Shown piece by piece: positions 44,544-52,764 of a stretch of DNA of 62,826 nucleotides. Both the position numbers and the translations under genes were made by a program. This stretch comes from Bacteroidaceae bacterium (GTDB lineage: Bacteria > Bacteroidota > Bacteroidia > Bacteroidales > Bacteroidaceae). The stretch covers positions 1 to 62,826 of the forward strand of contig JAFUSD010000041.1 in the NCBI GenBank assembly GCA_017480685.1, in the 5' to 3' direction. How positions within the stretch are numbered: the stretch's first letter is position 1; every line of letters starts with the position of its first letter. The notes under the pieces were generated by a model. It searched no databases and had not been told where the DNA came from. It worked only from the letters and a program-made list of their open reading frames with translations.

Positions 44544-46974
44544 CGACATAGCTCGCATCATGGGTGCCGACCGCCACGGAGCCGACGACGCACTCATCAA
44601 CTGGCTGCTCATAGACAGCCGCTCTCTCTGCTTCCCAGCCGAGACACTATTCTTCGCTATACGCACCAACCGCAACGACGGACACCGATACATAGCAGAA
44701 CTGCACAAACGCGGAGTACGCAACTTCGTGGTAAGCACCATGCCGCCAAACACTGACAGCCTGCCCGACAGCAATTTCCTGCTCGTGCACGACACACTGC
44801 AGGCACTGCAAACCCTCGCTGCATACCACCGCCGCCAGTTCGACATACCAGTAGTGGCAATAACCGGAAGCAACGGAAAAACCACTGTGAAAGAGTGGCT
44901 ATATCAGCTCCTGTCACCCGACTACAACGTGTGCCGCTCGCCGCGAAGCTACAACTCACAAGTGGGAGTGCCACTTTCGCTATGGCTGCTCAACAACCAT
45001 AACGACATGGCAATAATCGAAGCAGGAATATCCAACCCAAACGAGATGGACAACCTCAACCGCATGATTCGACCCACAATAAGCGTAATAACCAACATAG
45101 GCGAGGCACATCAGGAAAACTTCTTCACACGCGAAGGCAAGTGTGACGAGAAACTGAAACTCTTCAAAGACTGCGAGACAGCAGTCATCAACCTGCAAGA
45201 CGAATTCATCTGCAAGGTGGCACGCCAGGAGGTGAAAGACAAAGTGAAATGCTGGCCCATGGTGCGCAGCGTCGAGAAACACGGCAGCACGGCAACCATA
45301 ACCTTCAACCTCGACGGACACACAGGACAATACACAATACCATTCATCGACAATGCCGCCATAGAGAACTCCGTTGTGTGTCTGGCAACATGTGCAAGCC
45401 TCGGCAACAAAATCGACATAGACACCATCTGCCGCCGCATGTCAACGCTCGAACCGGTGGCCATGCGACTGGAAGTGAAAGACGGCATCAACGGCTGCAC
45501 ACTCATCAACGACACCTACAACTCCGACATACACTCGCTCGACATAGCACTCGACTTCATGAGCCGACGCCCTGAAACCCCGTCAGGACGACGCACACTC
45601 ATCCTGAGCGACATACTGCAAAGCGGAGAAGCACCACGCACGCTGTATGCACGAGTGGCACACATGGCCGAAAGCCGAGGAATAGATAAAATCATAGGAG
45701 TGGGCAACGAAATCATGTCGTGTGCCGGATACTTCAAGATGGAAAGCCACTTCTTCCGTACCACCGATGAACTCATACAAAGCGAACAGTTCACACACCT
45801 GGCCGACGAGTTCATACTCATAAAGGGCGCACGACAATACCACTTCGACCGGCTGTCAGACCTGCTCACGCTGAAAGTGCACCAAACAATACTCGAGGTG
45901 AACCTCAACGCATTGATAGACAACCTGCACTACTACAAGGCATTCCTGCAGCCCGAAACCAAGATAGTGTGCATGGTGAAAGCATCGGCTTACGGCATCG
46001 GAGCACTCGAGACCAGCAAGACCCTCCAAGACCAAGGAGTGGACTACCTGGCAGTGGCCGTAGCCGACGAGGGAGCCGAACTGCGCCGCGGCGGAATCAC
46101 CGCCAACATCATAGTCATGAACCCAGAGATGACATCGTTCAAGACACTGTTCGACTACCGTCTCGAACCCGAAGTCTACAGCTTCCAACTGCTCGAGGCA
46201 CTAATCTACGCTGCCGAGAAAGAAGGAATCACCAACTTCCCAATCCACATAAAACTCGATACCGGCATGCACCGACTCGGATTCAACCCCGAGACCGACA
46301 TCGAACAACTCATCATGAGGCTGTCGAGACAGTCGGCACTGGTGCCATGCTCTGTGTTCAGCCATTTTGCCGGAAGCGATGACGACCAGTTCGACGACTT
46401 CTCACGACGACAGTTCGCATTGTTCGAGAACGCATCAAACCAACTACAGGCTGCATACAACCACAAAATACTGCGACATATATGCAACTCGGCTGCCATA
46501 GAACACTTCCCGAAATACCAACTCGACATGGTGCGACTCGGCCTCGGACTGTATGGCATAAATCCGAGAAATAACAAAATAATAAACAATGTGGCTACGC
46601 TCAAGACCACAATACTGCAAATACGCGATGTGCCCGCAGGCGACACCATAGGCTACAGCCGACGCGGAACAGTGGCTCGCGACAGCAGGATTGCTGCAAT
46701 ACCTATAGGATATGCCGACGGACTGAACCGACAGCTGGGAAACGGAAACTGCTATTGCATGGTGGGAGGACACAAAGCTCCATACGTGGGTAATATATGT
46801 ATGGATGTGTGCATGATTGATGTTACTGGAATACCGTGCAGCGAAGGCGATCAGGCTGTCATCTTCGGAAACGACCTGCCAGTCACACAACTGAGCGATG
46901 CATGCCATACCATCCCCTATGAGATACTGACAAGCATATCGCCACGAGTGCAACGGGTGTATGTACAGGAATAG
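44527..46974 (+). CDS. MurF-Alr fusion: UDP-MurNAc-tripeptide-D-Ala-D-Ala ligase / alanine racemase
   Basis: 815 residues. The MurF half (about 1-450) has the ATP-binding GSNGKTTVK (K118) and the Mur ligase segments INDTYNSDIHSL and ILSDILQSG. The racemase half (about 455-815) has the PLP lysine K485 in CMVKASAYGIG, the LDTGMHRLGF block and the GYSRRGTVAR segment holding the second catalytic base (Tyr). One protein thus makes D-alanine and adds D-Ala-D-Ala to the peptidoglycan precursor. Such fusions are known in Bacteroidetes. It is translationally coupled to the GSCFA gene. Confidence 0.95.
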   Translation: MQYRISDIARIMGADRHGADDALINWLLIDSRSLCFPAETLFFAIRTNRNDGHRYIAELHKRGVRNFVVSTMPPNTDSLPDSNFLLVHDTLQALQTLAAYHRRQFDIPVVAITGSNGKTTVKEWLYQLLSPDYNVCRSPRSYNSQVGVPLSLWLLNNHNDMAIIEAGISNPNEMDNLNRMIRPTISVITNIGEAHQENFFTREGKCDEKLKLFKDCETAVINLQDEFICKVARQEVKDKVKCWPMVRSVEKHGSTATITFNLDGHTGQYTIPFIDNAAIENSVVCLATCASLGNKIDIDTICRRMSTLEPVAMRLEVKDGINGCTLINDTYNSDIHSLDIALDFMSRRPETPSGRRTLILSDILQSGEAPRTLYARVAHMAESRGIDKIIGVGNEIMSCAGYFKMESHFFRTTDELIQSEQFTHLADEFILIKGARQYHFDRLSDLLTLKVHQTILEVNLNALIDNLHYYKAFLQPETKIVCMVKASAYGIGALETSKTLQDQGVDYLAVAVADEGAELRRGGITANIIVMNPEMTSFKTLFDYRLEPEVYSFQLLEALIYAAEKEGITNFPIHIKLDTGMHRLGFNPETDIEQLIMRLSRQSALVPCSVFSHFAGSDDDQFDDFSRRQFALFENASNQLQAAYNHKILRHICNSAAIEHFPKYQLDMVRLGLGLYGINPRNNKIINNVATLKTTILQIRDVPAGDTIGYSRRGTVARDSRIAAIPIGYADGLNRQLGNGNCYCMVGGHKAPYVGNICMDVCMIDVTGIPCSEGDQAVIFGNDLPVTQLSDACHTIPYEILTSISPRVQRVYVQE

Positions 46975-47181
46975 CCAACACTGCCTGATGAAACCTGTTG
47001 GCGCATGAGACGTCTGAATATATTCAAACCCCATTGCGCCCTCAAAGCAGCTAAACACATAGACTAAAAATAGAAGTTATTATCATCATAACCCTAATGA
47101 CCGATTTTCTCTGTATCTATGAATAGTTAGACGTCCTTATTCTACAGGTGTAAAGAAAATGCTTTGGTTTGGGATAACAGA

Positions 47182-47216
47182 AAAAGAGGATGTGCCATTG
47201 GTGGCGCATCCTCTTT
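47182..47216. terminator. Bidirectional terminator between murF-alr and the anti-sigma-like gene
   Basis: AAAAGAGGATG and CATCCTCTTTT form a long stem closed by a GCC/GGC segment, with A/T runs at both ends. It lies in the 378-base gap between the convergent genes; the rest of the gap holds no frame of interest. Confidence 0.75.
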
Positions 47217-47352
47217 TCTCAGTCTGTTGAAGACTGATTTGGTTTTGAGAGAATTGAAACTTCACAGTTTCTTTCACGTTAGGTTTTAGTTAAAGCATAT
47301 AAAAGAAAATGATTGTTATCTGTATCCGTTGTGTCGGCCTTGGCTCTGTTCA

Positions 47353-47943
47353 TCAGTCGTCGAGCGGCGTTGGTGAACTTGTGCCTGCACCATTCTGATT
47401 TTGAATGGAGTCGGTGCATGCCATCGCTTCCGACTTGTTCTGGTCAATAATATGTATCTTGGCCGATATGTCTTCTTTCATTATGTAAGTGTCGTTAGCA
47501 GTCATGTCATCATCGGCAATACCAACCGAGTTGGTCTGAAGTGTGCGCTCTGATATGTTGCCTGCTGTTATGACAACTGCTACTACTGCTGCTGCCTTAA
47601 GCAGTGGTGCCAAACGGTGACTCCACGTGAACTTGAGCGGTTGTATATGCTTGATGTCTGCCGCCTGCTGCTTGTCGGTCTCTGATTCGATAGCATCCAT
47701 GATTCGTTGTTCGAAGTCGCTACCCAATGTCGTCTCGTGCTGTTGGGTTGCCTCGTATGCAAACAGGGTGGCATAGGGCTTGAGCGATGCCGGAACATCG
47801 ACCTGACTGAAGAATGAACGCAGTATCTGTTCTTCTTCAAGTGTCGTCTCGCACTTCCAATAGCGGTCGAGCAGTTGTTCTATGTATTGATAGTTCACGG
47901 TTTGTATGTTTTGATTGTCTTTGTTCTTGCTTGTTGTCGTCAC
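47353..47943 (-). CDS. Probable anti-sigma factor (single-pass membrane protein)
   Basis: 196 residues beginning at GTG (47943); no better ATG is in frame nearby. The N-terminal cytoplasmic part (YIEQLLDRYWKCETTLEEEQ) resembles the sigma-binding region of Bacteroidetes anti-sigma proteins, and one hydrophobic segment follows (APLLKAAAVVAVVITAGNI, about 116-134). The rest is polar and probably periplasmic. It lies directly after the ECF sigma gene, which supports the role; no zinc motif is seen. Its first codons lie in a 23-bp repeat. Confidence 0.65.
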   Translation of the reverse strand: MTTTSKNKDNQNIQTVNYQYIEQLLDRYWKCETTLEEEQILRSFFSQVDVPASLKPYATLFAYEATQQHETTLGSDFEQRIMDAIESETDKQQAADIKHIQPLKFTWSHRLAPLLKAAAVVAVVITAGNISERTLQTNSVGIADDDMTANDTYIMKEDISAKIHIIDQNKSEAMACTDSIQNQNGAGTSSPTPLDD

Positions 47944-47998
47944 GATGCCTTGCTTGTTGTCGTAGCAATGCCTTGCTTGTTGTCGTAGCGATGCCTGT
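47926..47998. repeat. 23-bp tandem repeat at the anti-sigma gene start (3 copies)
   Basis: CTTGCTTGTTGTCGT recurs at 47926, 47949 and 47972, each copy followed by a form of AGCRATGC or CACGATGC. The first copy is inside the coding sequence (codons 2-6) and the others are in the gap to the sigma gene. Confidence 0.85.
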
Positions 47999-48016
47999 AT
48001 GCCTTCGGGGTGTGTG

Positions 48017-48520
48017 CTACCTGATTGTAGCGGCGAAACTCTCTCTCAGTTTTTGTCGGCCTCTGAAGAGGTTGACTTTCACGTCGGCTACCGTTATTCC
48101 CATCACGTCGGCTATTTCCTGATATGTCATGCCTTCTATGTCGCGCAGTTGCACTGTGGTTCGTTGCTTTTCGGGCAGTTGGTCTATCAGTTGGCGTGCC
48201 AAGTCGTGTTGTTGACGGCTTATGAGTTGGTCGTCGGGGGCTGGTGCGTTGTCGGCCTGGTCGTGTATTGCCTCGTTGAGCGTAAGGTTTTGCCTTTCTT
48301 TCTTTTCGAGGCGGTCGAGTGCCAGGTTGCGACACATCGTGAGTGTATAGGTTTCGATGTTTTGTATATCAGCCCATTCGGCTTGCTGACTCCACAGCTT
48401 CATCAGTGTATCTTGAACAATATCTTCAGCTTCTTCCCTGTTTTGCACGATGCGCATGGCAAGCCTGAAGAGCCGCTCTGTGAGTGGCATTATGTCGTTC
48501 TTGAAACTGATGTTGTTCAT
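48017..48520 (-). CDS. ECF-type RNA polymerase sigma factor
   Basis: 167 residues with sigma-70 region 2 (ERLFRLAMRIVQNREEAEDI, VQDTLMKLWSQQ) and region 4 (LPEKQRTTVQLRDIEGMTYQ, EIADVMGITVADVKVNLFRG). It would direct transcription of an extracytoplasmic-stress or housekeeping envelope regulon and is probably held by the membrane protein downstream. A hairpin lies between it and the aroK-argB gene, so it is likely transcribed from its own promoter. Confidence 0.92.
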   Translation of the reverse strand: MNNISFKNDIMPLTERLFRLAMRIVQNREEAEDIVQDTLMKLWSQQAEWADIQNIETYTLTMCRNLALDRLEKKERQNLTLNEAIHDQADNAPAPDDQLISRQQHDLARQLIDQLPEKQRTTVQLRDIEGMTYQEIADVMGITVADVKVNLFRGRQKLRESFAATIR

Positions 48521-48534
48521 CGCCTTTCATTAAG

Positions 48535-48580
48535 TAAGACGGATGAGCTGCGAAAAAGTTACAGTTCATCCGTCTTTTTT
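48535..48580. terminator. Terminator hairpin between aroK-argB and the sigma gene
   Basis: AAGACGGATGA pairs with TTCATCCGTCTT, loop about 18 bases, followed on the plus strand by a run of eight T. On the minus strand, where the transcript of aroK-argB would arrive, the trailing sequence is TTACTT. Confidence 0.6.
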
Positions 48581-48585
48581 TTAAT

Positions 48586-49980
48586 TTATTTTGTTATTAT
48601 GGTGCCTTGATGCCCTGTGATGGCGTCGGCTTTGGTTATAATCACTTCCCTCACTCCGGCTTCCAAGGCGTTGAATGCGTTGTGCAACTTGGGTATCATG
48701 CCGTCGTGGATGATGTGTTGTTCCTTTAGTTGGTCGAACAGTTGAGGGTCTATATGTGGTATCACGCTGTCGTCGTCGTTTTCGTTGCGCAACACTCCTT
48801 TTTTTTCGAAGCAGTAGATGAGTGTCACGTCGAAATGTAGGGTCATGGCTTTAGCCACCTCGCCTGCAATGGTGTCGGCATTGGTGTTGAGCATCGTGCC
48901 TTGTCCGTCGTGGGTGAGTGGTGCCATCACTGGGGTTATTCCTGTCTTGATGAGTGCGGCCAGCCGGTCGGCATCCACATTGTCTACATCGCCCACGAAT
49001 CCGTAGTCGATTGGTGTGGCTGCTCGTTTGTGCGACCGTATCACGTTCATGTCGGCTCCGCTCAGGCCCAGGGCGTTGATGTGGTGTGCCTGCAGTTGTG
49101 CCACTATGTTTTTGTTCACCAGTCCGGCATACACCATGGTCACTATGCGTAGCATCTCTGCGTCGGTTATGCGTCGGCCGTCGACCATGTGGGTCTCCAC
49201 GCCCATCTGTGCAGCCACTTGTGTAGCGCTGCGTCCGCCACCATGCACCAGCATTTTATGACCTTCAACGTGCGAGAAGTCGTCGATGAGTTGAGCCAGT
49301 GTGCCCGACTCTTCCACTATCTTGCCTCCCACTTTGATGATGGTGAGCTTTGGCTTGGAACTATCGGATTTATCAGCTTGCTCAGAGTATTCAGCTTGCT
49401 CAGAGTATTCAGCTTGCTCAGAGTATTCAGCTTGCTCAGAGTATTCTGTGCCCTCTTCCTGCTTAAAGATATCTTTCAGCATTGCTACGTAGTGTTGTAT
49501 TTGTTCTTCGGTTGTGATGGTATCGATATTCAGAGTGTGACGGGCGCGGCAGTAGTATGGTTCGCGCTTTTGTAGCGACTCGTTGATGTATGCTATGAGT
49601 TCTTCGTCGTCTTTTCCGTCAACCAGTGGGCGTTTGCTTCCGCCCATGCGTATGTGGCTTTTCAGTGTCTCGGCCGTGGCTTTCAGATATATGGTGGTGG
49701 CGTGGCGGTTCATCAGTTCCATGTTGTCGAAGAAGCAGGGTGTACCGCCACCTACTGCCAATACGCCTTCTGTGTTGTGGCTTAGGACTTCGTAGAGTGC
49801 ATCGTGCTCTATCTGCCTGAATCCCGACTCGCCGTGTGTGGCAAAGAGTTGCTTTATGGTTTGACCGGTAGTTTGCTCTATGTATTGGTCAAGGTCGTGG
49901 AACTGGCAGTTATGGTGTTGTGCCAATGCTTTGCCCAAGGTGGTCTTGCCGGCACCCATATATCCTATAAGCACAATCAT
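48586..49980 (-). CDS. Fused shikimate kinase - acetylglutamate kinase
   Basis: 464 residues in one uninterrupted frame. Residues 1-172 are a full shikimate kinase: GYMGAGKTT P-loop, HDLDQYIE, GESGFRQIE, VGGGTPCF and the RxPLV lid (SKRPLVDG). Residues about 179-202 are four exact EYSEQA hexapeptides. Residues 206-464 are a full acetylglutamate kinase: IKVGGKIVEESG, MLVHGGGRSATQ, NTNADTIAGEVA and IPKLHNAFNAL. It would phosphorylate shikimate and N-acetyl- (or N-succinyl-) glutamate. I know these as separate genes in Bacteroides, with an arginine decarboxylase gene between them, so a deletion could have made the fusion (inference). The start overlaps topA by four bases. Confidence 0.9.
   Translation of the reverse strand: MIVLIGYMGAGKTTLGKALAQHHNCQFHDLDQYIEQTTGQTIKQLFATHGESGFRQIEHDALYEVLSHNTEGVLAVGGGTPCFFDNMELMNRHATTIYLKATAETLKSHIRMGGSKRPLVDGKDDEELIAYINESLQKREPYYCRARHTLNIDTITTEEQIQHYVAMLKDIFKQEEGTEYSEQAEYSEQAEYSEQAEYSEQADKSDSSKPKLTIIKVGGKIVEESGTLAQLIDDFSHVEGHKMLVHGGGRSATQVAAQMGVETHMVDGRRITDAEMLRIVTMVYAGLVNKNIVAQLQAHHINALGLSGADMNVIRSHKRAATPIDYGFVGDVDNVDADRLAALIKTGITPVMAPLTHDGQGTMLNTNADTIAGEVAKAMTLHFDVTLIYCFEKKGVLRNENDDDSVIPHIDPQLFDQLKEQHIIHDGMIPKLHNAFNALEAGVREVIITKADAITGHQGTIITK
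49374..49445. repeat. 18-bp coding tandem repeat in the AroK-ArgB linker (4 units)
   Basis: Four identical copies of CAGCTTGCTCAGAGTATT, read on the minus strand as repeats of EYSEQA. The length is a multiple of three, so gain or loss of units keeps both kinase domains in frame. Confidence 0.93.
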
Positions 49981-52298
49981 GATGTCTTCTTTTTCTTCTT
50001 TGACTCTTGGGTCTTTATGATTTCAAGACATTGTTTCACGGTGAGTTGTTCGGGCTCGTTTATGTTTTTTGGCAGTTTGTAGTTGGAGCCTTTGTAGAGC
50101 AAGTATGGTCCGAATCGTCCGTTTCTCACCTCCAGTTCGGGCTCTTCATCGAATGTCTTTATGTGCTTCTGTGCATCGGCTTGCTGTTTGGCGTTGAGCA
50201 CCTCTACTGCCTGTTCCATTGTTATGGTCATTGGGTCGAGGTTGCTTGGTATGGTTGCATACTGGTGGTTGTGCTGTATGTAGGGTCCGTATTTGCCGAT
50301 TCCCACAGTCACTTCTGCGTCGTTGTATTTGCCCAGTGTGCGTGGCAGTTTGAACAGTTGCATTGCTTCGTCGAGGGTGATGGTTTGTATGCTTTGTCCT
50401 TTCTGCAGTTGCGCAAATCTGGGCTTTTCTTTGTCGCCGGCGCTACCTATTTGTACTACAGGACCGAAGCGCCCTATCTTCACCGATACGGGCTTGCCGC
50501 TCACGGGGTCGGTGCCAAGCACACGTTCGCCGGCTTTGTGCTCGGTCTTGTCGTGCATGCTTTTGTCTATCAGGGGCTCAAAGTCTTTGTAGAATTGCTT
50601 TATCATCTGTTTCCAGTCGGTGGTGCCTTCAGCCACTTGGTCAAACTCCTTTTCAACGTTGGCTGTGAAGTTATAATCCATGATTTCTGGGAAGTATTGC
50701 ATGAGAAAGTCGTTCACTACCATTCCTATGTCGGTTGGTATGAGTTTGGATTTCTCAACGCCTACCATCTCGGTCTTGGTGCTTTCCTTCACCTTTCCTT
50801 TGGTCAGTTTCAGTATTTTATATGTGCGCTTTTCGCCTGCCTTGTTTCCTTTTTCCACGTAGTCGCGTTGCTGTATTGTGGATATGATAGGGGCGTAAGT
50901 CGATGGTCGGCCTATTCCAAGTTCTTCCAGTTTTCTTACGAGACTGGCTTCGGTGTATCGTGGCGGTGCTTGAGTGTAGCGTTCCACGGCTTGCACTTCT
51001 TTGGCTTTCAGTTGTTGTTGTTCGCTTACATTGGCTGGCAGCAGTGTGTTTTCGTTCTGCTGTTCGTCATCTTCTACCGATTCGCGGTAGAGTTTGAGGA
51101 ATCCGTCGAAGGTCACTATTTCGCCTGTGGCGACAAACTCCAGTTCTTCACCTTCTATCCCTATTTTAATGGTTGTCTTCTCCAGTTCGGCATCGGCCAT
51201 CTGCGAAGCCAGGGTTCGTTTCCATATCAAGTCGTAGAGGCGTCGTTCTTGTGGATTGCCACTTATCTCGTGGTTTGCCATGTAGGTTGGTCGGATGGCC
51301 TCATGGGCTTCTTGTGCACCTTTCGAGTTGGTGTGGTAGTTGCGTGTCTTGCTGTATTCTTCACCCCATTGCTTCACAATTTCGTCGTGGCTGGCGGCCA
51401 GGCAAAGGCTCGACAGGTTGACCGAGTCGGTACGCATGTAGGTGATGAGTCCCGATTCGTAGAGGCGCTGAGCAACAATCATGGTTTGCGACACGGTAAA
51501 TCCCAATTTGCGTGCTGCTTCCTGTTGCATGGTCGACGTGGTGAATGGCGGTGCCGGTTGTTTCTTGGCAGGTTTTTTCGATATCTCGGTGATGGTGAAT
51601 GTCTTGCCATCCATACGGCTCACGAATTCATGTGCTTCTTTCTCGGTCTTGAAGCGGGTGCTGAGGTCGGCATGTATCTCGGCTGGCTCGCCGTCGGTTC
51701 CTTCGACGCTGAATACTGCATCCACCTTATAGTTTGATTCGGGATTGAAGTTCTCTATCTCGCGTTCGCGTTCCACGATGAGTCTCACGCTTACCGACTG
51801 CACTCGTCCGGCCGAGAGTGCGGGTTTCAGTTTCTTCCAGAGCACTGGCGAGAGTTTGAATCCCACTATGCGGTCCAACATGCGGCGTGCTTGTTGGGCG
51901 TTCACCAGGTTGATGTCGATGGTGCGTGGATGCTTGATGGCTTCGAGTATCGCATTCTTTGTAATTTCGTGAAATACAATTCGTTTTGTGCTTTCGAGGT
52001 CGAGGTCGAGCACCTGTGCCAAGTGCCACGAAATAGCTTCTCCTTCGCGGTCTTCATCGGATGCGAGCCACACCGTTTCGGCTTCGCGGGCGTTTTTCTT
52101 CAGTTGGCGCACCAGGTTCTCTTTCTCTTCGGGCACTTCATATTCGGGGTCAAGGTCGCCAAGGTCTTTGCCGAAATCCTTTTTCCTCAAGTCGCGTATG
52201 TGTCCGTAGCTCGACATCACTTTATAGTCTTTACCCAGGAACTTCTCAATCGTCTTCGCCTTGGCTGGCGACTCAACTATCACCAAATTCTTTTGCAT
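49977..52298 (-). CDS. topA: DNA topoisomerase I
   Basis: 773 residues. The TOPRIM domain (VIVESPAKAKTIEKFLG, then SDEDREGEAISWHL) is followed by the type IA core with active-site Tyr287 (LITYMRTDSVNLS). The C-terminal part carries three repeats of the IGRFGPYxx type (KIGRFGPVVQIG, GIGKYGPYIQHN, RNGRFGPYLLYKG) in place of zinc fingers and ends in a Lys-rich tail. It relaxes negative supercoils. Its 5' leader would include a 19-bp repeat array; the stop overlaps aroK-argB (ATGA). Confidence 0.96.
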   Translation of the reverse strand: MQKNLVIVESPAKAKTIEKFLGKDYKVMSSYGHIRDLRKKDFGKDLGDLDPEYEVPEEKENLVRQLKKNAREAETVWLASDEDREGEAISWHLAQVLDLDLESTKRIVFHEITKNAILEAIKHPRTIDINLVNAQQARRMLDRIVGFKLSPVLWKKLKPALSAGRVQSVSVRLIVEREREIENFNPESNYKVDAVFSVEGTDGEPAEIHADLSTRFKTEKEAHEFVSRMDGKTFTITEISKKPAKKQPAPPFTTSTMQQEAARKLGFTVSQTMIVAQRLYESGLITYMRTDSVNLSSLCLAASHDEIVKQWGEEYSKTRNYHTNSKGAQEAHEAIRPTYMANHEISGNPQERRLYDLIWKRTLASQMADAELEKTTIKIGIEGEELEFVATGEIVTFDGFLKLYRESVEDDEQQNENTLLPANVSEQQQLKAKEVQAVERYTQAPPRYTEASLVRKLEELGIGRPSTYAPIISTIQQRDYVEKGNKAGEKRTYKILKLTKGKVKESTKTEMVGVEKSKLIPTDIGMVVNDFLMQYFPEIMDYNFTANVEKEFDQVAEGTTDWKQMIKQFYKDFEPLIDKSMHDKTEHKAGERVLGTDPVSGKPVSVKIGRFGPVVQIGSAGDKEKPRFAQLQKGQSIQTITLDEAMQLFKLPRTLGKYNDAEVTVGIGKYGPYIQHNHQYATIPSNLDPMTITMEQAVEVLNAKQQADAQKHIKTFDEEPELEVRNGRFGPYLLYKGSNYKLPKNINEPEQLTVKQCLEIIKTQESKKKKKTS

Positions 52299-52339
52299 CT
52301 TACTTTCTTTATTTGTTTTTTTTGACCTAGACTAGCATG

Positions 52340-52510
52340 CCTAGAATCTCCAGTATTTCCTAGAATCTCTAGTATTCCCTAGAATCTCCAGTATTTCCTA
52401 GAATCTCTAGTATTTCCTAGAATCTCTAGTATTTCCTAGAATCTCTAGTATTCCCTAGAATCTCCAGTATTTCCTAGAATCTCTAGTATTCCCTAGAATC
52501 TCCAGTATCT
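52340..52510. repeat. 19-bp CTAG-rich tandem repeat in the topA leader (9 units)
   Basis: Nine units of CCTAGAATCTCYAGTATTY (one ends ATCT) followed by a broken unit CCTAGTTTATTC. Seven or more CTAG tetramers appear in the unit starts, plus a second CTAG in the T variants. Two variants (CCAG and CTAG in the middle) alternate without strict order. Position is between the topA start and its promoter box. Confidence 0.95.
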
Positions 52511-52567
52511 CCTAGTTTATTCAAGATTGTGTAGGGATTTCTTCCCTTCATTTTCAGTTTCGGGGGG

Positions 52568-52575
52568 CAAAGGTA
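52568..52575 (-). promoter_or_regulatory. Promoter -7 box for topA
   Basis: TACCTTTG on the minus strand in CCTACCTTTGCC. Transcription from here would start near 52561, giving a leader of about 260 bases that contains the whole 19-bp array. Confidence 0.55.
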
Positions 52576-52697
52576 GGAAAAAAGATTTTATCAGCGTATA
52601 TAATAAGGTGAGAAAAGTGTGTTTTTTATGATTTTTTTTGATTTCACGCCCCTTTCTCTGCTTTTTTTATCAGGCAATATGAGCAACAATTGGCAAC

Positions 52698-52743
52698 ACT
52701 GGGGGGCGAACAGTCAAAAGTTGTTGACCATTCGCCCCCAGTC
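52698..52743. terminator. Hairpin after the HExxH protein gene
   Basis: ACTGGGGGGCGAA pairs with TTCGCCCCCAGT across about 20 loop bases, 22 bases beyond the stop at 52765. There is no long T run, so termination is likely but not certain. Confidence 0.5.
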
Positions 52744-52764
52744 TTGGAATTTATCTGCGTGTTC

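Noticed and set aside
48586..49980. Possibility that AroK and ArgB are two genes separated by a frameshift or stop
   Set aside because: The frame is continuous and the linker is an exact multiple of three; both domains are complete in the same frame.
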